In this document: positions 53,007 through 61,904 of the stretch, one piece after another
Layout of the letters: each line of letters starts with the position of its first letter
Position numbering within the stretch: the stretch's first letter is position 1
Assembly (NCBI RefSeq): GCF_013366375.1
Contig: NZ_JABWMJ010000016.1
Location: 20,052 to 84,051, forward strand
Origin: Rhizobacter koreensis
Lineage (GTDB): Bacteria > Pseudomonadota > Gammaproteobacteria > Burkholderiales > Burkholderiaceae_C
Direction of reading: 5' to 3'
Length of the DNA: 64,000 bases
The notes under the pieces: generated by a model
Told to the model about the DNA's origin: nothing
The model's input: the letters and a program-made list of their open reading frames with translations, nothing else
Databases searched by the model: none
Position numbers and translations under genes: made by a program

Positions 53007-54197
53007 TCAGCGCTGCGCCTTGCCCAGCAGGCTGTCGCCGATGATGTTGCGCTGGATCTGGTTGGTGCCCTCGATGATCTGCAGCACCTTCGCGTCGCGG
53101 AAGTAGCGGTTGATCGGCACGTCGGCCGAGATGCCCGCGGCGCCGAACAGCTGCACCGCGTCGGTGGCCACGCGCATCGCGGTATCGGTGGCGAAGCACT
53201 TGGCCATGGCCGCCACCGGCGCCAGCGCAGTGCCGGCTAGGCCCGCGTCCACCGCGGCGGCGGCGCTGTAGACCAGTTGCCGGGCCGCTTCGGTCTGCGT
53301 CGCCATGTCGGCCAGCATCCAGCGGATGCCCTGGTACTCGCTCACCGCGCGGCCCCAGGTGACGCGGCTCTTCACGAACTCGATGGACAGGTCGATGGCG
53401 CCCTGCGCGAGGCCCACGCCGCGTGCGCCGATGAGCGGCCGGCTCTTGTTGAATGCCTCCATCACCGCCTTGAAGCCGTGCCCGTCGTCGCCGATGCGGT
53501 TGGCCTCGGGCACGAACACGTCGTCGAGGAAGAGCGGACAAGACGGCACGCCGCGCGCGCCCATCTTGTCCTCCTTGCGCCCGACCGTGAAGCCCTTGCT
53601 GCCGCGCTCGACGATGTACAGGTTGATGGCGCCCGCGGTGCCGGCCTCGCCGGTCTTTGCGGCGACGAGCACGAAATCCGCCACCGGCGAGTTGGTGCAC
53701 CAGATCTTCGAGCCGCTGATGCGGTAGCCGCCTTCGCAGCGGCGCGCGCGAGTGCGGATGCCGGCGACGTCGGAGCCGCTGTGCGGCTCGGTGGTCGAGA
53801 ACGCGCCGCGCAAGTCGCCAGCCGCCAGCGGCCCGAGCAGGCGGCGCTTCTGCTCGTCGGTGCCGGCGGCGAGGATGGCGCCGAAGGGCACCCACTGCAC
53901 GACGAGCAGGTACGCGGTGTTGTAGCAGACGCGCCCCAGTTCCTCGATGGCCACAGCCGCCGACAGCATGCTGCCGGTGCCGCCAAATTCATGCGGAAAG
54001 GGGATCGCAAACAGGCCCGCGTCGCGCAGCAACTCGAACATGTCCTGCGGGTATTCGGCCGTGCGGTCGATCGCGTCGGCACGCGCCGCGACGCGCTCGC
54101 GCGCAAGGCGGCGCACCATCTGCTGGATCTGGCGCTGCTCCTCGCCGAGCGCGAAGGCCGGTGTGCTCAACGCGCCGGCGACCTGCCGTGGATTCAC
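53007..54197 (-). CDS. Acyl-CoA dehydrogenase with canonical loop Glu
   Basis: The protein has 396 residues from a GTG at 54197 that overlaps the upstream MaoC-like stop (GTGA). It is the only ACAD here with the classical catalytic Glu in the loop (QIIEGTNQIQRN). The FAD segment (TTEPHSGSD) is intact. It is the last gene of the IclR-led minus operon. This is the ACAD most likely to act on straight-chain or simple branched acyl-CoAs. Confidence 0.9.
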   Translation of the reverse strand: MNPRQVAGALSTPAFALGEEQRQIQQMVRRLARERVAARADAIDRTAEYPQDMFELLRDAGLFAIPFPHEFGGTGSMLSAAVAIEELGRVCYNTAYLLVVQWVPFGAILAAGTDEQKRRLLGPLAAGDLRGAFSTTEPHSGSDVAGIRTRARRCEGGYRISGSKIWCTNSPVADFVLVAAKTGEAGTAGAINLYIVERGSKGFTVGRKEDKMGARGVPSCPLFLDDVFVPEANRIGDDGHGFKAVMEAFNKSRPLIGARGVGLAQGAIDLSIEFVKSRVTWGRAVSEYQGIRWMLADMATQTEAARQLVYSAAAAVDAGLAGTALAPVAAMAKCFATDTAMRVATDAVQLFGAAGISADVPINRYFRDAKVLQIIEGTNQIQRNIIGDSLLGKAQR

Positions 54198-54664
54198 GCG
54201 ACGACTTCCGCGCGGCACTTGATCATGCGCAGCGGCGTGTAGGTGATGGCCAGCGTTCCGTCGTGCTTGACGATGCGGTTGCACGTGCGCACCAGGCCGC
54301 GGCCGGGGCGGCTCTTGCTGCGCCGCGCCTCGATCACCTCACACTCGACGTGCAGCGTGTCGCCGGCGAACACCGGGTTGTGGACCTTGAAGTCCATCTC
54401 GAGGAACGCGTAGCCCGTGTGCTGCATCGTGGCGTGCACCAGCAGCCCCTCGGCGAAGGTGTAGGCCAACGCGCCAGGGGCCACCCGGCCCTTGATGTCC
54501 GATTCGGTGCGCAGGAACTCCAGGTCGGTGAACAGCACCTCGGTCATGCCGGTGCACGAGCAGAAGTTGACGATGTCGGCCTCGGTCACGGTGCGGCCGA
54601 TGGTGCGGAACCGCCGCCCGACCGGCAGGTCCTCGAAGTGCAGTCCGATGCCAAGGATATCCAT
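54194..54664 (-). CDS. MaoC-like hotdog protein lacking the hydratase His
   Basis: The protein has 156 residues. RTVTEADIVNF is MaoC-like, but the catalytic region reads TGMTEVLFTDLEFL, without the His of NPxH. It is followed by an ACAD gene with a GTGA overlap, consistent with a pathway module. It forms a group with the proteins at 19213 and 35808. Confidence 0.75.
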   Translation of the reverse strand: MDILGIGLHFEDLPVGRRFRTIGRTVTEADIVNFCSCTGMTEVLFTDLEFLRTESDIKGRVAPGALAYTFAEGLLVHATMQHTGYAFLEMDFKVHNPVFAGDTLHVECEVIEARRSKSRPGRGLVRTCNRIVKHDGTLAITYTPLRMIKCRAEVVA

Positions 54665-54689
54665 GGGTGTGCCTCTGGCCGGTCCTGGG

Positions 54690-55499
54690 TCAGCGTGCGA
54701 CCAGATTCATCAATGCCGAGGACAGCGGTGGGTAGCCGCTGTCCGCGGGCAGCACAGGGATGTGACGTCCGTCGCCATGCCGACCCAGCGTGGGCTGGAT
54801 GCGCCGCACGGCACGCGCCCTCGCGGCGGCGATGGCTGCATCAGCATCGGGGCTCGTTCCGAGCAGCGCCAGGTTGCACAGGGTCGGGAAGATGATGACG
54901 CGACGTCCGTCCTCGCAGTCGCGCAAGGCGTCGCGGGGGTTGACCCAGAACGAATCGACCGCCTCGCGGCCATCGTGCGAGGCCACCTGACCCGGCGGTG
55001 CGGCGGCGATGTAGAAGTAGGTGTCGAAGCGCTTGGGCGAGACCTCGGGTGTCACCCAATGCGCGAACGGGTGCAACAGGTCCAGTGCCAGCTCTAGGCT
55101 TTCGGCACGCACCATGTCGACGAAGGCCTCGGCCGACGCCGCCGTGCGCTCATGCCAGCGGCGCCACAGTTCGGAGAGTGCGTCGGCGTCGAGCAGCCGA
55201 CCATGGCGGCGCGCCAGCAGCAAGCCGCTTTCTTCGAACGCTTCACGCACGGCGGCGATGCGCAGGGCGGCATCATCCCCGTCTAAAGTGACGCTAGAAC
55301 GCAGGTGCCGCCGCAACCGCTCGTCGCGGTCGGCCGCGGCCACCTTGCCGCCCGGGAACACCGCCGCGCCACGCGCGAAATCAATCTCGTGATGGCGCAC
55401 GACCATCAGCGTCTCAAGCCCGCCAGGCCCGTCGCGCACCAGCACGAGCGTGGCGGCTTGTACCGCGGGGTTTGGCGCGGACACGATGTGGTCGGCCAT
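54690..55499 (-). CDS. Nudix hydrolase, NUDT19/CoA-diphosphatase-like
   Basis: The protein has 269 residues from the ATG at 55499. The Nudix box is split: PGGKV (about 49-53) is separated from REAFEESG (85-92) by about 34 residues, more than the usual spacing. An insertion within the box is known in NUDT19-type CoA diphosphatases. It lies between MaoC and ACAD genes in an acyl-CoA operon, so hydrolysis of CoA or a dead-end acyl-CoA is a reasonable inference. Confidence 0.78.
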   Translation of the reverse strand: MADHIVSAPNPAVQAATLVLVRDGPGGLETLMVVRHHEIDFARGAAVFPGGKVAAADRDERLRRHLRSSVTLDGDDAALRIAAVREAFEESGLLLARRHGRLLDADALSELWRRWHERTAASAEAFVDMVRAESLELALDLLHPFAHWVTPEVSPKRFDTYFYIAAAPPGQVASHDGREAVDSFWVNPRDALRDCEDGRRVIIFPTLCNLALLGTSPDADAAIAAARARAVRRIQPTLGRHGDGRHIPVLPADSGYPPLSSALMNLVAR

Positions 55500-55513
55500 G
55501 GGCGGCTCGCGGG

Positions 55514-56656
55514 TCAGAGGCGCATTTCCTGCGCGATGATGGTGCGCTGGATCTGCGAGGTGCCGCCGCCGATGGTGGCCTGCATGCCCTCGCGGAAGTA
55601 GCGCTCGACGTCGGCCTCGGGCGTCGTGCCGAGGCCGCCGAAGATCTGCACCGCCTGCCGGGAGACCGTCTGCAGCGTCTCGGACGCGAACAGCTTGGCC
55701 ATCGCCACCTCCTTGCGGCACGGCAGCCCCTGCGCCGCCAAGTCGGCGGCACGGTAGGTCAGAAGCCGCGCAGCGTCGGTCTGGGTCTGCATGTCGGCCA
55801 GCATGTGGCGGATGACCTGGAACTCGAAGATCGGCTTGCCGAACTGCACGCGCTGCTGGGCATAGGCGAGAGCGTCGTCGACGGCCCCCTGGGCATTGCC
55901 GACGTAGCTCGCCGCCACCGCGACACGTTCGAGCGCCAAGTGCTCGCCGGCAATGATCTTGAAGCCTTCCCCCGGCTCGCCGAGCAGGTTCGCCACCGGC
56001 ACGCGCACGTTGTCGAGAAAGATCTCGGTCGTCACCACCGAGCGCCGCGCCAGCGTCTGAAGCGGCCTGATCGTCAGCCCTGGCAGGTCATTGGGGACGA
56101 TGAAAACGCTGAGCCCGTCGCGCTTGTCCGGGGTCTGCGCCGTGCGAACCAGCATCAGGATCACCGCACCGCGGTTGCCGGCGCCGCTGCACCACAGCTT
56201 CTGGCCGTTGAGCACGTAATGCTCGCCGTCGCGTTCGGCGCGGGTCTGCACGTTGGCCACGTCGGAGCCGGCGCCCGGCTCCGACATCGAGATCGGAAAG
56301 CGGATCTCTCCTCGCATGAAGGGCTGCAGAAAGCGTTGCTTCTGGTCTGCCGTGCCATGCAGGGAAAAGTTCATCGCGGTGAATATGCCGCCGGCAATCG
56401 CCACGGAGAAGTCGACGCCGTAGGCCGACAGGGATTCGCACATCAGCGCATAGGAAAAGACATCGCCGCCGTCGCCGCCGTCGGCCTCCGGTACCAGCAG
56501 TCGGTGAAAGCCGAGCTTGGCCGCCTTCTCGTAGGCCTCGTAAGGAAAGGCACGGTCCATGTCGCACTTGCGGACATATTCGCGGCCCACTTCGCGGTCC
56601 AGCCAGCGGCGCACCGAGTCCTTCCAGGCTTGTCGTTCTTCGTCGAGGAAGTTCAT
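55514..56656 (-). CDS. Acyl-CoA dehydrogenase
   Basis: The protein has 380 residues with full ACAD architecture (SMSEPGAGSDVANV; EIFLDNVRVPVANLLG). The loop Glu is Gly (TIGGGTSQIQRT), but the helix position has Glu (LALERVA). It sits between the PrpD gene and the Nudix gene in the IclR-led operon; intergenic gaps are 7 and 14 bp. Confidence 0.9.
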   Translation of the reverse strand: MNFLDEERQAWKDSVRRWLDREVGREYVRKCDMDRAFPYEAYEKAAKLGFHRLLVPEADGGDGGDVFSYALMCESLSAYGVDFSVAIAGGIFTAMNFSLHGTADQKQRFLQPFMRGEIRFPISMSEPGAGSDVANVQTRAERDGEHYVLNGQKLWCSGAGNRGAVILMLVRTAQTPDKRDGLSVFIVPNDLPGLTIRPLQTLARRSVVTTEIFLDNVRVPVANLLGEPGEGFKIIAGEHLALERVAVAASYVGNAQGAVDDALAYAQQRVQFGKPIFEFQVIRHMLADMQTQTDAARLLTYRAADLAAQGLPCRKEVAMAKLFASETLQTVSRQAVQIFGGLGTTPEADVERYFREGMQATIGGGTSQIQRTIIAQEMRL

Positions 56657-56663
56657 GACTGCT

Positions 56664-58088
56664 TCAATGCCTCGCAGCGTCCAGAGGTACCCCCGCCAGC
56701 AGGCCGGCCAGCGGAGACAGGTCGGGCAGCTCGTCGAGGCGATCCACCAGATCGATCAACTCATCGCACACCTCGGCGGAGACGACGGGTGCTGCCATCG
56801 AGCGGAACTTGCGCTCGAGGCGGGCACGCTGCGCGCACAAGTCGCGCTCGGGCACTCCGGCGTCATGGCGTTGCCGTAGCGTGGCACCGTGCGTCGTTTT
56901 GATCACCACTTCAGCCTGGGTCAGCTCGGAGCATTCGCCGTGCAGTTCGACGCGCACGCGTTCTCGCAGGCGCTTCAGGTCGGGATCGTCGGTCTGCGCG
57001 TCCGAGTAGCTGGTAAGCTTGGCGGTGTCGATCCCCGCAATGGCCATCGCCACTGTGTGGCGCAGGCTGAACTTGGCCTCCAGTCCGCTGCGTGGCTCGG
57101 CGATATTGCATACGCTGTCACTCATCGAAGACGCATGCACGACGACGCGCATCACGTCCTCGTCACGCAGTTCGTGACGCTCCGTCAGGCACCGGGCGGC
57201 TTCGATGGCAGCGTGCGTTCCGTAGCAGGCCGCGTGGTACTTGAAGAGGTTCTGCCGCAGGTACAGCCCGCAGTCCGGGTCGCGCAACGCTGCCTCGGGA
57301 CGGAAGTCCGGACCATGCGTCGCTGCGAAGCCCTGGCTGGCTTCGATCGCGTCGGCACGGCTGGTGAAGCCGCGGGCTGCCAGCTGCGCCGCCAGCAGGC
57401 CGTCGGCACCCGCCTTGCCGGCGTGCAAAGGCTTGCACATCGTGCCGAACATCGACTTCAGGCCTGCCGCCTCGGTGGCCGCGATCCCGAGCGCCACCGC
57501 CGTGTCGGCGGCACCCAGGCCGAGCAGATGCGCGCAGGCAGCTGCGGCGCCGAACGTGCCGAGCGTGGCGGTGGCATGGAACCCTGCGGTGTAGTGGCCC
57601 GGCGACACGGCCGCGCCGATGCGACACAGCGTCTCGTAGCCGGCGACGAACGCGGCCATGAACTCGGCCCCACTGGCGCCACGCGCCTCGGCCAGAGCCA
57701 GCAGGGGCGGCACCAACACCACGCTCGGGTGGCCGCTGAAGCTCATGTTGACGTCATCGAAGTCGAGCGCATGCGAGGCGGCGCCGTTGACCAGGGCAGC
57801 CTGCCGGCAACTCGTGGCGAACCCCTGGCCGACGACCGTGGCCTGTGCGTGCCCGCCTTGTTCGCGCGCCTCCTCGGCCAGCATCCGCGTCAGCGGTTCA
57901 TGGGCGCCGGCCAGGCAGACCGCAATCCAGTCGAGCACGCACTGGCGCACGAGTTCCCGCATGTCTGCGGCCAGCTCCTCATGCCGCCACGCGGCAGCGC
58001 GCTCGGCCAGCGCTGCAGTGAGGCCTTGTGCGGGGCCGATGCGGCCAGCGACGACAGGGGTACGGGAAAGAGAGATGTTCGCGATCAT
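56664..58088 (-). CDS. MmgE/PrpD family protein
   Basis: The protein has 474 residues from the ATG at 58088. It shows the family pattern (CVLDWIAVCLAGAHEPL; NGAASHALDFDDVN; GYETLCRIGAAVSPGHYTAGFH). Members include 2-methylcitrate dehydratase and cis-aconitate decarboxylase; many with other substrates are uncharacterised. Here it is between a crotonase and an ACAD, without methylcitrate-cycle genes, so a dehydratase or decarboxylase acting on a branched polycarboxylic intermediate is possible. Confidence 0.88.
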   Translation of the reverse strand: MIANISLSRTPVVAGRIGPAQGLTAALAERAAAWRHEELAADMRELVRQCVLDWIAVCLAGAHEPLTRMLAEEAREQGGHAQATVVGQGFATSCRQAALVNGAASHALDFDDVNMSFSGHPSVVLVPPLLALAEARGASGAEFMAAFVAGYETLCRIGAAVSPGHYTAGFHATATLGTFGAAAACAHLLGLGAADTAVALGIAATEAAGLKSMFGTMCKPLHAGKAGADGLLAAQLAARGFTSRADAIEASQGFAATHGPDFRPEAALRDPDCGLYLRQNLFKYHAACYGTHAAIEAARCLTERHELRDEDVMRVVVHASSMSDSVCNIAEPRSGLEAKFSLRHTVAMAIAGIDTAKLTSYSDAQTDDPDLKRLRERVRVELHGECSELTQAEVVIKTTHGATLRQRHDAGVPERDLCAQRARLERKFRSMAAPVVSAEVCDELIDLVDRLDELPDLSPLAGLLAGVPLDAARH

Positions 58089-58089
58089 G

Positions 58090-58851
58090 TCAACGTCCTT
58101 TCCATTGCGGCTTGCGCTTTTCGCGGAAGGCGCGCGGCCCTTCCAGCGCGTCCTCGCTGAGATAAACGGCATCGAAGGCGCGCCAGGACGCGCGCAGTGC
58201 CGCTGTGCGGCCCATCTCGGTGGCCATGCGAACCATTTCCTTGGCGCCGCGCACGGTTAGAGGCGCGTTCACGAGGATGCGGGCGGCGAGTTCCTTGGCG
58301 CCCTGCAGCGCCTGGCCCGGCGGCGTGACCCGGTTCACGTAGCCGAGCTCGTAGGCGCGCTGCGCCGACAGCGGGTCGCAGGTCATCGCCACCTCCATCA
58401 GGATGCGCTGCGGCAGCATGTGGATCACCGGCGACGCCCAAGGCATGCCGCGGCCCACGCGGCCCTCGGTGATGGCGAACTTGGCCGTCTCGTCGGCCAC
58501 ACACAGGTCGCACATCTGCGCCAGCAGCCAGCCGCCGGCAAAGGCGTAGCCTTGCACGGCGGCGATGACCGGTTTCGTGACTTCGATGGTCTCGCCGAGC
58601 ACCGGCATGAAGTTGCGCGGCGGTATGCGCAGCGCCGTGTCGGCGGCTTCCACCAGATCCATGCCGGCGCAGAACGTGTCTCCCTTGCCGGTCAGGATGG
58701 CGATCTGCGCCGACTCGTCGGCTTCGAAACGCGGCCAGACCTCGAACATGGCCTGGCGCACGGCACGGTTGATGGCGTTCTTGCGCTCCGGGCGGTTAAT
58801 GGTGATGACGGCGATACCGTCTTCGACTTCGTAGAGGAGTTCGTTGTTCAT
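58090..58851 (-). CDS. Enoyl-CoA hydratase/isomerase family protein
   Basis: This 253-residue crotonase overlaps the IclR stop by ATGA. FCAGMDLVEA and GYAFAGGWLLAQMCD form the oxyanion region. The second acidic position is retained (ITEGRVGRGMPWASP), the first is not. The TEGRVGRGMPWA form is seen in unassigned crotonases of similar clusters. It is the first enzyme gene behind the regulator. Confidence 0.85.
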   Translation of the reverse strand: MNNELLYEVEDGIAVITINRPERKNAINRAVRQAMFEVWPRFEADESAQIAILTGKGDTFCAGMDLVEAADTALRIPPRNFMPVLGETIEVTKPVIAAVQGYAFAGGWLLAQMCDLCVADETAKFAITEGRVGRGMPWASPVIHMLPQRILMEVAMTCDPLSAQRAYELGYVNRVTPPGQALQGAKELAARILVNAPLTVRGAKEMVRMATEMGRTAALRASWRAFDAVYLSEDALEGPRAFREKRKPQWKGR

Positions 58852-59705
58852 GCGGATTCGCGTGCCTTGCGGTTTGGTTGCGGATATCGGGGCCCATGAC
58901 CCAGCGCTTCGGAAAGCCGCGCAGCGGCTTGCCGTGCCGCCGTCGCGAGCCGTTCGCCAGCGGCGCGCCCGCGATCGAGCGGAGCAGCGACGACGATCGC
59001 AGCGTCCACCCGGCCGTCGTGATCGAACACCGGTGCCGCAAATCCGGCGACGTCGAGCGTGACTTCGCCAAGCGTCGAGCCATAGCCCTGCTCGCGTGCG
59101 CGCTTGATCAAGCGGGCGAGCTGGCGCCGGTCGGTCACGGTCTTGGAGGTAAGCGGTTCGAGTTCAGCCGTACGCAGGTACTCGGCCATCCAGGTCGGGT
59201 CCTGGTGCGCCAGCAGAACCCGCCCGGCCGAGGTTGCGAACAGCGGTCGTGTGGTCCCTTCCGGCACTGAATAGCGCACCAGCCTGTGACTCTCGAGAAC
59301 CGCGACATAGGTCAGCACCCTGGCCGAGCGGTCGATGACCGCCAGCACGGCCGTCTCGCCAGAGTTCTCGCGGGCCTCGTGCAGGAACGGCATCGCAATC
59401 GTCGCGAGCGAACGTGCAGAGACGAGTGCGGCACCGAGCACGAACGACTGCGGGCCGAGTCGGTACATCACGCCGTCACGTTGCACGTATCCCTCGCCGA
59501 CCAGACCGCGAAGCAGGGCGTGCACGCTGGTCTTCGGTGCACCGAGCATCGGGTGCAATCGCGCGAGCGGCAGCCCGGCGGGCTCGGCCGCCAGCAGGCG
59601 CAGCAGGGTCAGCACCCGAGACAGCGCCATCGGCGCCGGGTCGGCCCGCGACTCGTCATCGATCGGCTCGCGGATGTCCACGGCAGGCAGGAACAATGTC
59701 TCCAT
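58848..59705 (-). CDS. IclR-family transcriptional regulator
   Basis: The protein has 285 residues: an N-terminal winged HTH (about 27-85; LARLHPMLGAPKTSVHALLR) and the C-terminal IclR effector domain (LFATSAGRVLLAH; EVTLDVAGFAAPVFDHDG). IclR proteins of aromatic and fatty-acid catabolism respond to pathway acids. It heads the minus operon to 53007 and is divergent from the acetoacetyl-CoA synthetase unit. It may regulate both, alongside the palindrome at 59837. Confidence 0.92.
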   Translation of the reverse strand: METLFLPAVDIREPIDDESRADPAPMALSRVLTLLRLLAAEPAGLPLARLHPMLGAPKTSVHALLRGLVGEGYVQRDGVMYRLGPQSFVLGAALVSARSLATIAMPFLHEARENSGETAVLAVIDRSARVLTYVAVLESHRLVRYSVPEGTTRPLFATSAGRVLLAHQDPTWMAEYLRTAELEPLTSKTVTDRRQLARLIKRAREQGYGSTLGEVTLDVAGFAAPVFDHDGRVDAAIVVAAPLDRGRAAGERLATAARQAAARLSEALGHGPRYPQPNRKARESA

Positions 59706-59836
59706 GTGTTCTGATATCGGAATGGCCGTTCAATACAAGGCTCACGCTAACAAGCTCCGTTCATGACGTCAACGGATCAGGCATCGGTGATGACCCCAGG
59801 AGAGCCTTTGCCAGGATATTGAAGTAGTCGATCAAA

Positions 59837-59850
59837 CTAACGATCGTTCG
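59837..59850 (+). promoter_or_regulatory. Candidate TetR operator, CTAAC-GATC-GTTCG
   Basis: The core AACGATCGTT is a perfect 10-bp palindrome. It lies in the IclR/acetoacetyl-CoA synthetase divergent region, 41 bp before the plus-strand gene. TATATCAT follows directly (59852-59859) and could be its -10 region. This gives the IclR-controlled block a link to the same candidate TetR regulon. Confidence 0.55.
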
Positions 59851-59890
59851 GTATATCATTGCCGGCAAAGCTGTTCGCCAATGCCGCAGC

Positions 59891-61864
59891 ATGACGACCG
59901 ACGACGACCTTCCGCCGATCTGGCAGCCCACGGCCGAACGCTCGGCGGCGGCCCGCATCACTGCGTTCCAGGGCTGGCTCGCCCGGGAGAAGGGGCTGTG
60001 CTTCGCCGACTACCAAGCGCTGTGGCGCTGGTCAGTCGACGACCTCGATGCCTTCTGGACCGCACTGGTCGAGCACTTCGCGTTGCCGCTGGAGGGCGAA
60101 CGAGCCCCAGTCCTCGCCGAGCGATCGATGCCGGGCGCGCGCTGGTTCCCGAACGCGCGCACGAACTACGTGAACCAGGTTTTCCGCCAGCGCAGCAGCG
60201 ACCGTCCGGCGCTGGTCTTCCGCAACGAGGCCGGCGCCCGCGACGAGGTTTCGTGGGAGCGGCTCGAGCGCGAGACGGCCTCGCTGGCGCTGTGGCTGCG
60301 CGAGCAGGGCGTACGGCCCGGCGATCGTGTGGTGGCCTACTTGCCCAACATCCCCCAGGCCGTGACGGCTTTCCTGGCCGCTGCAAGCGTCGGCGCGGTG
60401 TGGTCGCTCTGCTCGCCCGAGATGGGTCTGGCGGCGGTCGTCGACCGCTTTCGCCAGATCGAGCCCAAGGTGCTGATCGCTGTCGACGGCTACCGCTGGA
60501 GCGGCCAGGCGCACGACCGGCGCGAGATCGTCGCCCGGCTGCTGGAAGACCTGCCCAGCGTGGAGCGGCTGGTGCTGGTGCCCTACCTTGATGCCGCCGC
60601 CAAACCACGCGGCTGGCCAAATGGCGTGGCCTGGGCCGAAACGGTCGGGCGTTCGACGCCTCTGCGTGTGGAAAGCCTCGCCTTCGACCACCCGCTGTGG
60701 GTCGTGTACTCCTCCGGCACGACAGGGCTGCCCAAGGCCATCGTGCACGGACACGGCGGCATCCTGATCGAGCATGTCAAGACCATGGCGTTGCACAACG
60801 ACGTGGCCGCGGGTGACCGTTTCCACTGGTTCACGACCACCGGCTGGGTGATGTGGAACCTCAACGTGGCTTCGCTGCTGGTAGGCGCGGTGATGTGCAT
60901 CTACGACGGCAACCCGGCGTGGCCCGACTACGGCACGCTGTGGCGCTTTTGTGGCGAGATGGACCTCGACTTCTTCGGCGCCGGCGCGGCCTTCTTCTCG
61001 ATGTGCGAGAAGAACGGCGTCGAGCCGCGCCGGATCGCGGCGCTGGGCCGGCTGCGCACGATCGGCTCCACCGGATCGCCTCTGGCGCCGCAGAGCTACC
61101 GCTGGATCTATGACAACGTGCGCCGCGACGTGTGGCTCGCGCCGATGTCCGGCGGCACCGACTTCGCCGGCGCCTTTGTGGGCGGCGTGCCCACGCTGCC
61201 GGTGTTCGTGGGCGAGATGCAGGCGCGCTGCCTGGGTGCCGACGTGCGCGCATGGGACGACGCCCGGCGCGAACTGGTCGACGAAGTGGGCGAACTGGTG
61301 TGCGTGTCGCCGATCCCGTCGATGCCGCTTTACCTTTGGAGCGATCCTGGCGGCAAGCGCCTGAACGAGACCTACTTCGACGTGTACCCGGGCGTCTGGC
61401 GGCACGGCGACTGGCTGCGCATCACGCCCCGCGGTGGCGCCGTCATCTACGGCCGCAGCGACGCCACGATCAACCGCCACGGTGTGCGCATGGGCACCAG
61501 CGAGCTCTATCGCGTGGTCGAGGCGCTGCCCGAGGTGCTGGACAGCCTCGTCGTCGACCTGGAGTACCTCGGGCGCGAGAGCTGGATGCCGCTGTTCGTC
61601 GTGCTGCGAACGGGCTGCTCCCTCGATGCCGCGCTGATCGAGCGCATCAAGGCGGCCATCCGCGAGCAGCTGTCGGCGCGCCATGTGCCCAACGACGTGA
61701 TCGAAGTGCCCGAGATCCCGCGCACGCTCACAGGCAAGAAGCTCGAGGTGCCCGTGAAGAAGCTGCTGTTGGGGCAGCCGGCGCACAAGGTCGCCCATCG
61801 CGATGCGTTGGCGAACCCTGCGAGCCTCGACTGGTTCTTGAACTTGGCGTTGCGCCGCCACTAG
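59891..61864 (+). CDS. aacS: Acetoacetyl-CoA synthetase, second copy
   Basis: The protein has 657 residues, homologous throughout to the protein at 44154. It has the PGARWFPNARTNYVNQVF region, P-loop YSSGTTGLPKAIVHGHGG near 273-290 and C-terminal LTGKKLEVPVKKLLLG. The divergence between the two suggests different beta-keto or related acids. It starts the plus operon with a Bug receptor and a BadI/MenB-like crotonase, so it could activate the acid that the receptor binds. Confidence 0.88.
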   Translation: MTTDDDLPPIWQPTAERSAAARITAFQGWLAREKGLCFADYQALWRWSVDDLDAFWTALVEHFALPLEGERAPVLAERSMPGARWFPNARTNYVNQVFRQRSSDRPALVFRNEAGARDEVSWERLERETASLALWLREQGVRPGDRVVAYLPNIPQAVTAFLAAASVGAVWSLCSPEMGLAAVVDRFRQIEPKVLIAVDGYRWSGQAHDRREIVARLLEDLPSVERLVLVPYLDAAAKPRGWPNGVAWAETVGRSTPLRVESLAFDHPLWVVYSSGTTGLPKAIVHGHGGILIEHVKTMALHNDVAAGDRFHWFTTTGWVMWNLNVASLLVGAVMCIYDGNPAWPDYGTLWRFCGEMDLDFFGAGAAFFSMCEKNGVEPRRIAALGRLRTIGSTGSPLAPQSYRWIYDNVRRDVWLAPMSGGTDFAGAFVGGVPTLPVFVGEMQARCLGADVRAWDDARRELVDEVGELVCVSPIPSMPLYLWSDPGGKRLNETYFDVYPGVWRHGDWLRITPRGGAVIYGRSDATINRHGVRMGTSELYRVVEALPEVLDSLVVDLEYLGRESWMPLFVVLRTGCSLDAALIERIKAAIREQLSARHVPNDVIEVPEIPRTLTGKKLEVPVKKLLLGQPAHKVAHRDALANPASLDWFLNLALRRH

Positions 61865-61904
61865 TGCGGTGTTCCACGCCGTGCATCGACACAGGAGACG
61901 CACA

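Noticed and set aside
59841..59850. AACGATCGTT as an IclR-specific site only
   Set aside because: It shares the AAC-N4-GTT form and position with four other sites far from the IclR gene, so it is better grouped with them; joint control is not excluded.
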